Part shown: positions 24,001-36,964 of the stretch, in pieces
How positions within the stretch are numbered: the stretch's first letter is position 1
Layout of the letters: the number at the start of each line of letters is the position of its first letter
Assembly (NCBI GenBank): GCA_030268105.1
Contig: BSDZ01000039.1
Coordinates: 1 to 64,000, forward strand
Length of the DNA stretch: 64,000 bases
Origin: Volvox africanus
Lineage: Eukaryota > Chlorophyta > Chlorophyceae > Chlamydomonadales > Volvocaceae
Direction of reading: 5' to 3'
Position numbers and translations under genes: made by a program
Notes under the pieces: model-generated
The model's input: the letters and a program-made list of their open reading frames with translations, nothing else
What the model was told of the DNA's origin: nothing
Database searches by the model: none

Positions 24001-27000
24001 GAGTCAACGCGAAGGCACACACACCATGTGCAAGGTTACCGCTGCCGGATCCAGATCCCGCTGCCGGATCCGCAACAGGGCCGAAGCATAACAGACGGGC
24101 AATAAGAGCGACGGGAAGGTTGCAGCAATAACATCGAACTCGGACTGCTGCGCATCCCCGTCCCTGCCTGCATGTTCGTGAAGATGTTACCGAAAAGTTG
24201 AGGGTAAAAAGCAGAACATGCCATTTAAGTCAGCGTAACGAGTGCTCCTCTCCTCACACCGCAGCCAACAGGAAGCCAACCAAAGCTCGTCCTCCGGTCC
24301 GGTTGCCTGGGCCCCCTACACACACATTCACCTGGCCGCCCGCACCTGCAATGACTGTATGAATCGGGTCATAGTGGAGAATTCCTTACTGCGGGCAAGC
24401 TGCCGCCGACCGTTAGCGCTGAGCTCACCGCGCATGGCCCTGAGGCAGGACAGGATGCACAAGACACGGGATCAAGAAGCAGAGGATGGGAAAGAAGAAG
24501 GGTGAGGAGGGGCGGCGCAATCCACCGCTTCAACAAGTCCTGCGATCGACAAACAAAAAACCAATTTCCCCTCCTCCCATATGCCAGTCTCCAAGGATCT
24601 ACTTAATGTCAAGGCCCCACCGCCACCAACTTCCCTCCAGGCCGCACCAAACCAATCAGTGTCTGCGCGTGCTTCTTAAACGTTTACACCCTTAGGGACT
24701 GTCCTCTCAAACTTCACACGACTTCCCTCTGCGTGCGTCTGCCGCTGTCCAATGCTGGCTATGCTCCCCCCCCCTCTGAAACTCGACCTAGTTCCTACCA
24801 CACGCAACCCGGCGCTCACTCGGATGACTCCTCTGTCGTCCCCAGGTCCGGCAGGCAGTAGGTTCGGTGCGTATTGGGCGGGGTGGCGGGGGCGCCTTCC
24901 CGTGATTGTGACCGCGAGCGGGTCTCCCCCGGGCCCCGGGGGCTTAGCCGGAACAGCTTGATCTGCGTGAAGATTATTTCGGAATGGGTTGGGACATGGG
25001 CCGCGCGGGGAAACGGGCGACTGGGTGTTACACATGGTTACGCATGGATTGAAGACTCTGGGGATGACCTTGCAGCTGAATGCGCGGAGGGCCAATCAAC
25101 AGACCTTAGCTGGGGGCATGACACGTCAAAACGGCTCATCAAATGAATCACGGCGAGGGCGCCCCTCGAATGCGAGCATTGGATCTACTGCCTGCGGGAC
25201 CTGGGGACAGCAAACCGTGGACGTGAGATCTCCCCCCAGCCTTAGCAAGCCGTGCCCCAAACTGAGGGTCCTCTTATGACACGGTAATAAGCCGCTACGC
25301 CTCAAGTGGCAGGTGGGTTGCTACCAATGAGAGGTAGCGAGAAGCAGGGTACTACGCACGGCGCAAGAGCACCGGAACCGCCGTGTGGACCTACAATCGT
25401 TCAACGGCATTCCCAAAACCCACCCAGCCCAGTGCGCTTCGCCCGGTTATCCATTTCTATTTGTCCTAATCGTCCTGCTTCCAGCTTTTGTATTATTTCC
25501 TCCGGGGTTATCAAATACACGCGCAGACACACTGTACCATGGCAGTCCTAAGAACACACACACACACACGCACGCCCCCTATTATTCTCTACTCACTAAC
25601 ATTCTGGGGTTACAGTTTAAGTGGTAAGCCCTCACTCCCGGGCCGCAAACCCCGGAACCGGCCTCTGCACCCGGGGTTTCCCACGCCTCCCACCGTGGCT
25701 GCAGCCACCTTGCTGTCATACTTGATCCCCAGCTGGTCCAGCCGCCGCTGCTCGTCAGTCGACAACGTTCCGCTGTTGCCTCCACCCTGCTCCCCGGAAG
25801 CCAGTGTCATGAAGCGGGTGCCAGTCGTTGGGGACAGCAACGTCAGCTGCATCTGCGATTGAGATTGAGAGGAGGTGGACGATAGCAGCTGCTGCTGCTG
25901 CGAGCTGCCCAAAGCACCGTGCAGGATCTTGTCCTGTAGGGCCAGAAGCCGCACGACTTGCTATGTGACGGCAATCGGGTAGGCGGGCAAGAACGGGAGA
26001 GGAAGGGTTACGCGCTGGTAATGTCAGCGTGTGGTAGGATAATCAAGCCAAGGTTACCGGAAATGTACTTACGCAACTGAGAGACACCAAAGGGAGCGTA
26101 AGGGCCATCTCGTTCAAACTGGACGGCCACTAGCAAAAATTACGCCGTGTAAACATGTTGTAGGAAACATGGCAGCTTTAGAGGCAGCCAAATACTGTGC
26201 GTGATAAGTACTGTCCATCGCTGATGCTGTGAAAGCTTCAAATCGATACCCCAACCCATACCCCGGCGCGACGTGGAGGGCCCTAGAGGCGACGAGATGG
26301 GAGGAACATTACCCGCACATCCATCCCAATTGCGCACCCATCGCGCATCACACACTTGAAGATGAAAACAATAAAATAAACGAGCCTAGACAAAGTATGG
26401 AAAACGAACCCCGGCAGCCACTCCCAATGCCGCACAACCTTCATTCGCCCTCCGATGCTTCGACCTCATCATCCCCCCAGCATCCAGTACCAAGCAGCTG
26501 GCAATTTGTGTCGCTCGCACCGGGCCAACTTCCTTACCTGTCTAGAAGACACAACATAACGCGGCACCCTTCTTACAAACAACCATAAGCCGTCTCCTGT
26601 TTCCTTCGTTTCCTATTCCTCTTCCCTGTTATGCCTGTCCTCCTCCTTCCTCCCATTCATCTCCGCTTCTTACACCAGAACTCACCGTGCCACGCCGTGC
26701 TATGTCTGGGGCCGAATTGCCCCCCGCTTTCGCCCCGCTATTATGCTGTTGCGGAGAGCCCAGCGTCCCAGGAGGAACTCCAATGCCCGTTGCTGGGAAC
26801 GCGACGCTGATGATACTGCTCAGAGGTTGATGCTCGGGATCATCACCAGTGTCCTCGCTTCCACCGCCACCACTAACATTTGCAGAGGCTGCGGCGGCCG
26901 CCACTGTTGCTGACTTGGCTGCGGCAGTAAGGCCGCCAGACCCAGACCCGGCCCCGAGCCCGAGGCCCCCTTCCGTTGCCGCTACAGAGGTCCGAGAGAT

Positions 27001-27583
27001 GGCGGCTGCCCTCGAGGCGACGTGCGCCTCAATTTTGGCAGCACTGGCGTTCAAGGCGTTGAGCTTTTTGACGCTGAGCAGCTCCAGACCATGCAACCGC
27101 CGGCCAAAAGCCTCTGCGCCGTGCGTGAGTGCATGTGCGGAGGTACACGTTGTTTGTATTGTGAGCGGGAGTTGACGTGGATTCGCAGAAAGGGTGGAAC
27201 CCGAAAGTTATGGGATAGCGTCCGGTCCGGTTGTGCGAGAAAATTTGTCTTACCAGGGCGCTAGCTGGTGCCGTGGTACGGGTAGGTGTCTACGTATCGT
27301 GCACCGTGGACCGGCCGTGGAAGATAGCAAGAACTGCTATGATCTAAAACCCTAATCTACAACTAGTAGATGGTAAAAAGAACGGCTCCCACCGGAAGCT
27401 ATGCGTACCCGCTATAATTTCTTGAGTCGTTGGCCTAGCGCGGCCTCCAAGCCCCGGACCCGTCAAGCTGGCCGAAAACAAACGCGACGAGGAAGTTGCA
27501 CTGAAAGGTCCTGGAGGAGAGTTTATCAGTCCCATAGGAGTGGCTGACGCGGCCGGGCCCCGTCGCCCCTCCGTCGCTGTCAT
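15017..27583 (-). CDS. 1,462-residue protein with duplicated EF-hand-like helical module, 23 exons
   Basis: Predicted exons (high to low): 27583-27409, 27113-26686, 26129-26073, 25960-25694, 24962-24820, 24439-24346, 23910-23876, 23720-23305, 22657-22386, 22346-22253, 21580-21534, 20929-20846, 20631-20572, 20275-20062, 19952-19852, 19586-19406, 19052-18334, 17989-17896, 17443-17286, 17137-17047, 16596-16424, 15855-15769, 15415-15017. All junctions agree in phase and total 4,389 nt. The ATG at 27,583 opens a low-complexity N-terminus, then helical and Ser/Ala-rich stretches. Residues about 830-1160 and 1161-1301 are two copies of one module: a His-led helix (HKDSLRAAFTYYS; HMDLITALYGLFI), a Trp helix (PEWRAFIADCGF; SDWIGLLNTCALI) and an EALxRLA helix (RFEWYEALLRLA; KCDFMEALARLA). 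A Gly-Ala repeat sits inside the first copy. I recall similar modules in uncharacterised proteins of flagellated protists, so a ciliary role is possible but unproven. The donor at 22,253 and the end at 25,694 are the least certain borders. Confidence 0.8.
18631..18690. repeat. ACCAGC hexanucleotide repeat inside an exon
   Basis: About ten copies of ACCAGC (with ACCAGT and GGCTCC variants beyond). On the minus strand it encodes a Gly-Ala dipeptide run within the 19,052-18,334 exon, near residue 1,010-1,030 of the large protein. Being a multiple of six it can change length without shifting frame. Confidence 0.9.
20339..20415. repeat. compound pentanucleotide microsatellite
   Basis: A run of CTCCC units passes into a run of CTCCA units. 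It lies in the intron between the exons 20,631-20,572 and 20,275-20,062 of the large minus-strand gene, so it does not affect the protein. Confidence 0.9.
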
Positions 27584-30276
27584 TTTGCGCTTCGGAACCA
27601 GAGGGCCAGCTTCAGCAACCAGGCTGTCAAGCTATTATCATTGAATATTCGTGAATGTTCATTTCTTATACAACACAAAGATTATAGAAGTCCTGTTCGT
27701 CTAAAACAGAGCTGCTGTACTTAGAAGGATTCCAAATTTCCATAACCGACGCGAACAACTGGGAGCCGAGGATTAATGTTATCATGAATTTTGGAAACAA
27801 ATCTTAAGTCCGGGTCAGCTGTGGCCACCTAAGGCAAGGCAGTTCAGAGACCCTATTAATGAAAGCTTTCCCTTACAATTAATAATAGCACTGCAGGCAT
27901 TTCGCTATTCAGGTGGCACCACTCCGTTTGCTCACATATTTGCAATTGACTAATGATTGCGGAAACCCGTACATGTACGGCATCGTCCATCCACATTCCT
28001 TCCCTTTGTCCTTATTTTGCTTAAGAAGCATATTGAAAGGTCAGTCGATCGTTCGAACCATGTTGTCTTACCCCTCTGAGTATGTATGTAAATATGTACA
28101 AGTATGTGTGTTTATGGGGGTCGGTGTGCGTGTGTGTATGAATGGAGTAGTTGATCCCATTGTGCAGTACAGACTGTTAGCTATAATTGCACTGTGCAGT
28201 TCTGCATTAATATTGCACTGTTACGTCGGCGCTTGCCATTGCTTGGATTAAACCCGCTGTCTATCTCACTATTCAGTCGTCTACATGAAGTATCCTGCAA
28301 ATCGTTCGACAGGATACAACTCTCTGCTGCTGAACTTCCTCGGTTGTCGTTCGTTCCGTTGCACGGGCCCTTCGGGCCTCATCACTCACTGCTCGCTCGC
28401 GCAGAGGGACGTAACCCCTCTCACTCTTGGCAGTAAATTCATCGTACGTATTCTGCATGATCCGTGAGATAACTACTCCGATTACATAATACAAACCCGC
28501 CACCGCTGCCGGTGATTGACGGCCCAAGATTTCCGCGTGCATGTAAGCTAAGGTGACGGGGCATGGCAGATGAATTTGCTTGCTAGCTTTGCGGTGTGCA
28601 CAACGACCAACGATTTGCATGTCACAGGAATGAAAATCGTACTTAAAATCGTACCAAGCCATTTTGAAATCGTACCAATCCATATCTAGTGACGTGCGCT
28701 GGTAAGAAGGGTTGTATATGCAAAAACTAAAAGAAACCTAAGAACTGCCCTGATGGCCTGAACACAGCCTGATTCCATGCTAGGGGATACCCAACAAATA
28801 CCCAAACCTTCTGCACCATCTGGGAAATAACCCGCCGGCAACTGCACGGCCTTCAGCAGCTCAAGCGATCGCTCCATTGCACGCCCGACTCCTCGTGAAG
28901 GTGTCGAGTGCTTTCAATGTTTTTTACGGATGTTCGTAAGCACTGTGCCTTATTCAAGTTGAGGAACTCGAGCGTAGATATTGTCTGATGCTGTTGTCCA
29001 GATGCGTACCACACGTGCTGCCGAGTTCCAGAGGTCGGATCGGCACGCACGATGTCTCCTGGTGTGGCGGCGAGAGTGTTTACAAATACAATATTTCTTC
29101 TACAAAGGGGTTGGTCTCTTACGCTCACCAAGAATGGCTTTGAGAACCAACTGACAAACACTGCAGCGGCTCTCTGCGCCTAAGTACTCGACAAGCTCCC
29201 ATCTTGACCCTCTCCGAAACCACAAACCTCACCCACTGAGGAGCTGGTTTCAGAACACCTTCCAAGTCCTAACCACCGAGGAGCTGGTTTCAGAACACCT
29301 TCCAAGTCCTAACCACCATGATTTGACTCGGTTAACCGACTTTTGGCGACGCAGGAATCAACACTGAGTTGATCGCACGCTCATCCACTAACTCCAACCA
29401 CCCACAACGGCGAAGGTTCCCAGGACACAAAGGCAAAAGCCGAAAATAGATAGATGGAAACAGCAAAAATAATTATCTAAATATGTTGTTTCGCATAAGA
29501 GGCGTCCTCACCACAAAGTATGCCAGGAACCGTGCTATGTCATGACATGCGCGCGCCCCAGTTATTGAGTTCCTGTTTGAAGATTGTATATTCGGGGTAG
29601 GTCAAGACAAATGAAAACACTTTCTTAAAAACAAAGGATACGTATTGTTTTGCATTTCAATGACCCAATGTTATACATAACTTTGTAAGTTACGTTCCTT
29701 ACCGCACGCCTTACTCGCTGTCAGACTGCTTGCGTGACCCAAATGCCAACGACTTAAACCCCGCCGGCAGCACGCAACAGCAGCCATCTAAATAAGCATT
29801 CAAGCAATCACGGCAGGCACGCACACACCGACGACAGAGAGCAGATAGATCCGCCAAACTTGCAGCTTAAAACTGATTATCATTTTGGAGGTGGATGAGC
29901 TTTGGCTTTGGGTGCTATACATGTTAAATTGCATTTTCGTCCTTGACGATATGCTTAGACATAAATGTGTGAATCTTCGAGACGCATATGACACCTGTCA
30001 GGATCAACCAGCAGGTTTCTCGTCAGACGGAAAGACAGACTTTGCCGTATGTTTGTACGGAACAACAGACGGCAGTCTCAAATAACACAGAGTTCCTGTG
30101 ATCGGTTGAAGAGCAAAAAAATATTATATGATATGATATCAATTATGTTAGATATAATTAGACCCGATCAATCCAAATTTGTGAGCTTCGTGCTAAGGTT
30201 GTCCTCCAGCGATTGAATCACGCCATCCTTTCCGCAGTCGCAGTCGCCGCCCAAGCTGCACTTAAGTTTTTTCAAT
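27584..30276. other. mostly gene-free spacer with doubtful minus-strand frames
   Basis: The interval between the large minus-strand gene and the first REJ-like gene; the two are divergently arranged. Minus-strand frames at 29,161-28,853, 28,877-28,686 and 28,683-28,273 look weakly coding (for instance LELLKAVQLPAGYFPD) but overlap each other and do not chain. I leave them as possible remnants of a gene. Confidence 0.3.
29238..29317. repeat. perfect tandem duplication of 40 bp
   Basis: Two adjacent identical 40-bp units starting GAGGAGCTGGTTTCAG at 29,238 and 29,278. A short recent duplication with no visible function. Confidence 0.95.
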
Positions 30277-33200
30277 ATGTTCACATCATGTTGCTACCTT
30301 CTGGTTCTGGCGCTCTTGATATCCTGCGGTAAGCCCGGCAGCATGGGTCGTCGGTAACAGCTGGCGGCGGGTGTTAACATTCTGAGGCGCAGGAGTTTAT
30401 CGTGCGAAAATGCTTCAAGTCGTTATATTATAAACTTCTATTCATATGTTGCTTTAGGCTTGACATATATTTGGAGTTGACCTTTCAGGCTAAGCAAGTT
30501 GCATGCTTGGCCTGCTAGCCATCCATCCAGCCGCAGCCAGCAGCCAGCCATTTCGGTGGTAGTAGCCAGCACATCAATTTACCTGCTTTCTTTATTTGCT
30601 TTGAAATACTATTTTTCATATGTCCGTGCAGTAGAGGTGACGATGAGTACACGTTTGTTGGCTGTTTCTGACGACGTTCTGGACGAGCATCAGCAGAGGA
30701 GTGTCGAAGATGAGCCAAGCGTCGATAAGCAGGACTGCCTTACCGCCTTAGTAGCCCACATCGCGACCCAGGAAGAGGATGGGAATTCAGGTCTCGCTGG
30801 TCACGCTGATGGGAACGATTTACGTATCTGGCGACGCTGCAACCTTGAGGTTCAGCCTCCAACACCTGGTTACGGATCATCATCATCAACGATACCGCCA
30901 CCATACGGTCAGTCACCAGGTCCGTCCACGCTACCTTCTCCACCGCCATCTCCACTCGAGCCCTCATCGTTGCCAATGCCCAGATCTCCTTCGCCATCGT
31001 CGCCGCGCTCACCATCGTTGTCCCCTTCGCCATCGGTGGCCCCCACGTCATCAAGTCCACCACCGTCACAGCAGGACGACAGTGAGGATATCATGACGCC
31101 GCCTTATTGTGAGGCCACGTCGTCGGTCACCTGCCTGTCTGTCAATGCCACCAGGGGAACCATACTGGATGCATTCTTGCTTACAGCTTTTGGATGGAAG
31201 AGTGGCTCGGCTACCTTCTCCAGCTTGGCCTATGAGTTTGGAGTGCTCGCAAACTCGGGCGCGGTCTTGGTGCACAAGCCCCGGCAGCCGTACTCAGGCG
31301 CGATGACCGCGACAATTGCGGGCGTAATGACAGGCAAGACAAGCCTTTATGTCTGCGTAAGCTCAATGAATCGTACGGGCCTGGCCATAGTCGGACCCCG
31401 CAGCTGCAGAACGGTCGATGTGCAAGTCAGCAGCACAGAGGTATGTAGGGACGGTTAGCGGAGGGCCGAGCGTGGGTAGGCAGGAGGCAGATAGAGCGAG
31501 CGTGGATGGTATGTCTGTATCAACCCCCTCTACGCATCGCTTGTGCTCTTTATATTGCTTGTTTGTGACTTGATTGAATATATACGAGGAAATGAATAAT
31601 TAATATATGTGTGTCTGTATTAGATGTTACACAGGTATTACACATATGTGCGTGTTTTAAGCTGTCCTTATGACCGATATCCGCAAATAATAATTAAATG
31701 AAAAGAATGATTTTATTTTTAAATAATCACACGCGCTTTATTAGTTGTTGATCGGATGCCCGCATTCGGATGCCCGCATTCCTTATAATTTGTGCAGGTA
31801 TCCACTGTCCAGCTAGAGCATGAACTCACGGCGATTAAAAATGACATTACGTCCACATCTTCAACGATAAGCACTACTGTTGACATGGCCAAGCGACTCG
31901 CTGCCATTGCTTCTGTAGCCACAACCTCTTCGTCTACAGCTTCGGTCGCGATTTTGGCTTCCGACCTCCTTGGGAAGCTGGTTGCTTTGCCTGGCAACGA
32001 CACATCAAGCACATCGCCTGTATTGATGGTTTTCGATGGCATCAGCACAATCTGGTCCCTGGCGAGCAATAACAGCCGCGCGGCTTCTTTAGTCGGTGTC
32101 AGCATGTTATCAGAGAAGCTTGCCTCGCAGCAGTTGACACTTGAGGATGCCCAGCCAGTGGCCGATTTCTTTAGTATATTGGTAGGGGGTGCTATGCAGA
32201 TAGTGAATGAGTTTGCATCGCCGACGGCTAATAGCGGCAATAACGGCGCTGCAGCGCGCGCTTTGGCTGCACATGACGTGTTTACCTCCATCGTCCTGAG
32301 CGCAGCTGCCCTGACCCGTGGGATGTCTAACAAGGTTGCATGCAATGGGAGCGTGGTGTCTGTCGTGACACCTCTTTTTGCGGCCTCTGCACAATGTATG
32401 ACTGCAGACCTTGTCACTTCCGGCGGACTGACGATGTCCCTTCTGACACCAGGTTCTTCAGGATTTTCTGAGTACCGACTGCGTCTGCTGTTGGCGTCCG
32501 ACTTTAGCGTCAATACGCCCTTCACAATGAGTCTAAATCCTGTCATCGGTCCTCTTTGCGCCGCTGACGGTAGTTGTGCCTCCGCGGGTTTTCGCGTCAC
32601 TATCACCATCCTCATTGACACGTCCCTGCTTATCGCATCACTCGGAGGACCTGCTATTAACTTGGCCGCAAACCTGTCGGATTATCGTTATGGGGGAACG
32701 GTGGAGATTGTATCACCTGTCGTGCGTGTTGCAGCGCCGGGATTGCCTTTTACCGCGATTGGCGTATTAGGCCTTGTGACAATCGGTATACCTCTGAACT
32801 CGACGTCGGTTGCAACAAAAGGCGCTAAGACAGCACGCGCAGTGGTTCGTCTCCAGGTACGTATTCTATATGCGTGCATCCGTTGGAAGAGGTGCACGCA
32901 TGTATGAATTGATGGATGTTTTGATGGGCGAAACCCTTTTATATTACCTGGATCCCGCCAATCCGATGGTGGGGGCATGCTTTCCATTTTTCCACTACTC
33001 CAGACCGGCCGGCATATTTCAGTTTTCTTCCTTTTATCAGTATTACCCATGCCGCGAGGATGTCTGTCCACTTTCAACCTACTGCATGTGCGTCTTTGTT
33101 GCTTGTATGGGGCTATGCTTGTTGCAGGACCTCGGTGCTGCACCCGTGGACGTGTCGGCCGGAATTAGCTCCTCGATGTCCACCACGTACATCACGAATA

Positions 33201-33430
33201 CCGAGAATCTCGGAATTTCCTATAACCTAATGTCCTTTACAAGCAATAATCTTGGGGATTTCGTTGTGGTGCAGTACGACAGCACAGCCACTCCTACCTC
33301 CGGTGCATCATCGTCCTTGCCAGAGATGGGAAGCGGCAGCGCTGGCGCTGCTGAGTTAGCTCAGCAGCCATGCGTCTTTACGGCATGCGTTTTGGCCATT
33401 GCAGCAATGATTTTCGCGGTTGTGCTGTAA
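30277..33430 (+). CDS. secreted REJ/GAIN-like surface protein, copy A (740 residues)
   Basis: Four exons in phase: 30277-30328 (ATG), 30632-31440, 31798-32856, 33128-33430 (TAA). Exon 1 is a tiny signal-peptide exon (MFTSCCYLLVLALLISC), aligned in sequence and phase with that of the paralogue at 38,406. Residues about 105-170 are a Ser/Pro linker of the cell-wall glycoprotein kind. Residues about 185-285 carry GTILDAFLL...GWKS and Cys pairs (CLSVN, SLYVCV, SCRTV), which fits the REJ/PKD-like fold known from polycystin-1 and sea-urchin REJ proteins. Exon 3 (288-640) is a long Ala/Ser/Leu helical-then-beta region like the part after REJ that forms the GAIN domain. NNLGDFVVVQY resembles the end of a GPS motif without its cysteines. 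The protein ends in a hydrophobic tail after small residues, as in GPI-anchored proteins. No channel domain follows. Likely displayed on the cell surface; the ligand is unknown. Confidence 0.85.
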
Positions 33431-34763
33431 ATCTATCGATCTACGGATGGCTGGGTTGTGGGCCATGGGATTTCAGTCGTTCGTTAGCGGCTCGTTCGTA
33501 CTTGGCCCTGCCCGTCTGCGTGCTGCTCGCTCGCTGCTGGTTTATCCGTGCCGGGGATGTACCGAGTTGTGAAGCTAACGTGTACATATATACGTATTGC
33601 TGGCTCAGTAGGTGAATAGTCGTCGTTTTTAGCCTTAATTAATAGATGAAAGGACCGTTAGCGTGATTCAAGAAGCAGTGGTAGATGGCTGGTATGATGA
33701 AAAAGGTAGCTATGTGAGTAGTTTGGGCTAAAGCGGCAGGGTGTAAGTCAAGATGTGCAGGACTTTTAACTAGGACAATTCATACGTGCGTGCAATTATT
33801 CTTGCTTATGGTATGTTTACCGCAAGGTAGATGTATGTGGGTACACGTATATGTGCGTGTTCATCGCGCCACTAAGTCTTGTTTATACAGAACTCGTGTA
33901 TACAAGCAACCATTCGAATTACGTGCGTGTGTATTTGGCCTGCTGTACATACAGATTTTCATGTTCATGATCTGCAAGGTAGATATCGCCAAGCGCACGT
34001 TGGCGACATACATATGATGCCACAGTAATGTTTGTGTCATCGCATATGTGGTGCTGGGAAAATGGGCTAGCTGTCGGTGTATGTCTGTCGGTCGTCTAGA
34101 CGCCATGTAAGGATTATCGTCGTTCGTTTATTAGCTGCGTGGCATTTGCTGCGAGCCTCTCAACGACAAGGCCGCCGCGTTCGGTAAGCAACGGCTTAGT
34201 GAAGTACTTGTAGTTCATTTTGGATAGGGTTGTTATCGCGTGATGCTTGGGCGTTGGTTTGGGGGAAGTTCGCACGGCGGCTGGTGCGTGGTTGATGATG
34301 GCGATTGACAACGTAACGGGCAGCAAATGAAATACATGCATCCGTTAGCGAATCAATCAAGCTGTTTGGTGTTCATCATAGTAGACCGATATAATGTATA
34401 TTTATATACATACAACTCGTCTGAATCCTTCCATCCCGATGAAGCAATAGTAATCAGGGTTTATTTCACACATACTGCATGCATGCATACATCTAGGAAC
34501 GAATTACCACAATTCCATACGCAATAAGCATTAAGGTAAATGAATTCAACAGAGACGGATGATAATTTATTACACATACATCGCCTCAGGGGTATTAGGA
34601 AGGGTTAGTTATTATGAAGCAGCAGCAGCACTGACATCTATCCATACGGACCTCGTATTACTATTATCTTCTCTTACCTGCTCCAGCTCGTACGTATATA
34701 AAAACATTCTTAGCAGTTTACGTATTCACGAAGGTATCGCACCGCCCTTAGTCAAAACCGTAC
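33431..34763. other. intergenic, no gene seen
   Basis: 3' flank of the first REJ-like gene. Only short frames and TATG/CATA-rich DNA; a TGTAA poly(A)-type motif occurs near 33,748. Confidence 0.45.
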
Positions 34764-34913
34764 AGCGCTTATGTCCTGCATGGATATAATATATATATAT
34801 ATATATATAATATACCCATATATATATAATATTATCCTGCATTATCCTGCATAATATCCTGCATATATATATATGTATATATATATGTAATATCCATGCA
34901 GGACATAAGCGCT
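34764..34913. repeat. 150-bp inverted repeat (hairpin) with 24-bp perfect arms
   Basis: The arm AGCGCTTATGTCCTGCATGG at 34,764 (24 bp in all, to 34,787) is perfectly inverted at 34,890-34,913. Between them lie about 100 bp of alternating TA and repeated ATCCTGCAT. The structure could extrude as a cruciform or be a foldback transposon remnant. No target duplication was identified. Confidence 0.9.
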
Positions 34914-35928
34914 ATATCTATTAGTAGCTGAATGTGTCGTATGCATGTCGTTTCGTCAGGCCCGATATGGCGAACGGCGAGCTTGCATCGCTGCCTCGGC
35001 GCCGCAATGCATGATATGTACATGATAAATAGGTTATTATTTCATATCGTGTGATGACCATAGTCAATCAACTCGCACGCACGACGATATCCGGCATGCA
35101 CGACGTGTTCCGTCACTATTATTGCTTGCCGAAAACCACCCCCTTCATTCGCCAGTCCTATCCATACATCGCCTTCATTCATTCATTTTCCGGCTTGGAA
35201 CATATCTCTACGCATCAATCTAAATTTTTGGCAACACGACTATGCATGTATGTACGAGGTCGGTCCACAATCGCCGACAGCCCAGAGTCGATAAGCATAC
35301 ATCAGGGTTACGTAGCCTCATACGCATACAAATCCCCCCGCATAGATTCAGCAGGGAAGGGAACTGATATAGCAACAGTAAATGACAGTAGCAGGGAACA
35401 CGTGGGGAGAGGGGCCAACTTAGGACGACGGGGCGCAAACAAGCACGCAGTGCCCTCCCGGTTTCTTCAATCGGCTTCCTGCTGCTGTGAAATAAGGGGC
35501 TACCATGCGTCCACATGCATGTGACCAACCAATAAGGAATCGCACATTTCATTTCGTGCCAACCTTTCGTTGGTGTGTACTCTCCGGTACGTAGCTCATC
35601 ATACATATAGTAAGCTTGTGGGCTTGGCGGGGTTTGGCTATTACATGTATACGTACGGTGATGGCGGCCTAGCGGTCCGCGGTGGCATAGCGGTCCGTCC
35701 ACTTTCATGTTGGTTAGATGATTTTGAATTATACGGCATGCATAGCTTGATGGGATCGGACGGTCATACATACGTAATGTGCCCCTCCTACCTGCTGCCA
35801 CTGGGCAGCAGGGGGTCTTTATTGCTTGACGAACCTGCCTGCTGCGTGCGTTCAGGCGCTAGCTGCCAGATATCCGTCGTCGTCATTGCGACCGCCAAGC
35901 TACCGTAGATAGTTCCCTGCCAAGCTAC
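34914..35928. other. intergenic, no gene seen
   Basis: Short frames only. The last 30 bp (35,894-35,928) contain a partial tandem repeat (GCCAAGCTAC / GTAGATAG / TCCCTGCC) that is the target of the following MITE. Confidence 0.4.
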
Positions 35929-36339
35929 CACTATGGCTACGGAAAACTGCGTTTGGGGCGCGTTACATCGCGCTTGGCTGCGTAGAGCTGCAATATGTGC
36001 GTAAGCAGGCGAATCCCAGTGCGAAGGCCTGCGAATGCAACGCACGGCGGCCGTAACGCAGCAGAAGGAAAACAGCTAACTTTTGCTAAATATATTATGC
36101 CAAAGCTAACCTCTACTCAAAACATACTTCATCAAGGATATTCATAAACTTTTACGATAATATTTTAACGAAAATTGTGAGTTAACACTGTGCCCTCGCG
36201 AATAACTCTGCAAATATATGCGATTGCCCGCGTTATACCTTGGGTTAAATCGCGTTATAATTATCTCGCGTTAGCATCACAATAATTCTCTGTAACGCGG
36301 AGCTAACGCGAGGTAACGCAAGTATCTGTAGCCATAGTG
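35929..36339. mobile_element. 411-bp CACTA-type MITE
   Basis: The ends are a perfect 12-bp terminal inverted repeat, CACTATGGCTAC and GTAGCCATAGTG, and similarity extends imperfectly to about 25 bp. It is flanked by a 3-bp direct repeat TAC (35,926-35,928 and 36,340-36,342). A CACTA start plus a 3-bp target duplication is the signature of the EnSpm/CACTA superfamily. Inside, motifs of the kind TAACGCG / CGCGTTA recur in both directions near the right end, like the subterminal transposase sites of this superfamily. There is no coding capacity, so it depended on a transposase encoded elsewhere. Confidence 0.88.
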
Positions 36340-36561
36340 TACGGTAGATAGCTCCCTGCCGCTTAGCTGACTAGCTACGTGCCTGCTTGCAACCGCGCGC
36401 TCTCCATCTATCGCCACGGACGAGGCAGTCAGGATAGGTTTGTCCTTTCTTTATATCAAGGTATTTGGCCATGCGTGCTCGATGACTTTAATTCGCTCTG
36501 CGTACATTATTTGTGCGTCCGTCGTTTACTTGGATTATTGCATGCTCCCCTTTAACTACAG

Positions 36562-36840
<279 letters not shown>

Positions 36841-36964
36841 GGAATCGAAGATCATCCAGATTTTGAGTTATGCATGCATGTTGCCTGCACTCTGGGAACC
36901 AAATTACTTCGTTAACCATTAGTATTTTCCAGATACTAAGAAGATTTGCACGCATGCCAAGATG

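Noticed and set aside
25130..25200. Candidate extra exon of the large minus-strand gene (acceptor at 25,200, QAVDPMLAFEGRPRRDSFDE)
   Set aside because: No donor keeps the frame to the next exon, whereas the exons on either side join in phase without it. It could still be an alternative exon.
36885..36900. CACTCTGGGAA, like the end of the nested CACTA element
   Set aside because: Single short match without a partner end or target duplication.
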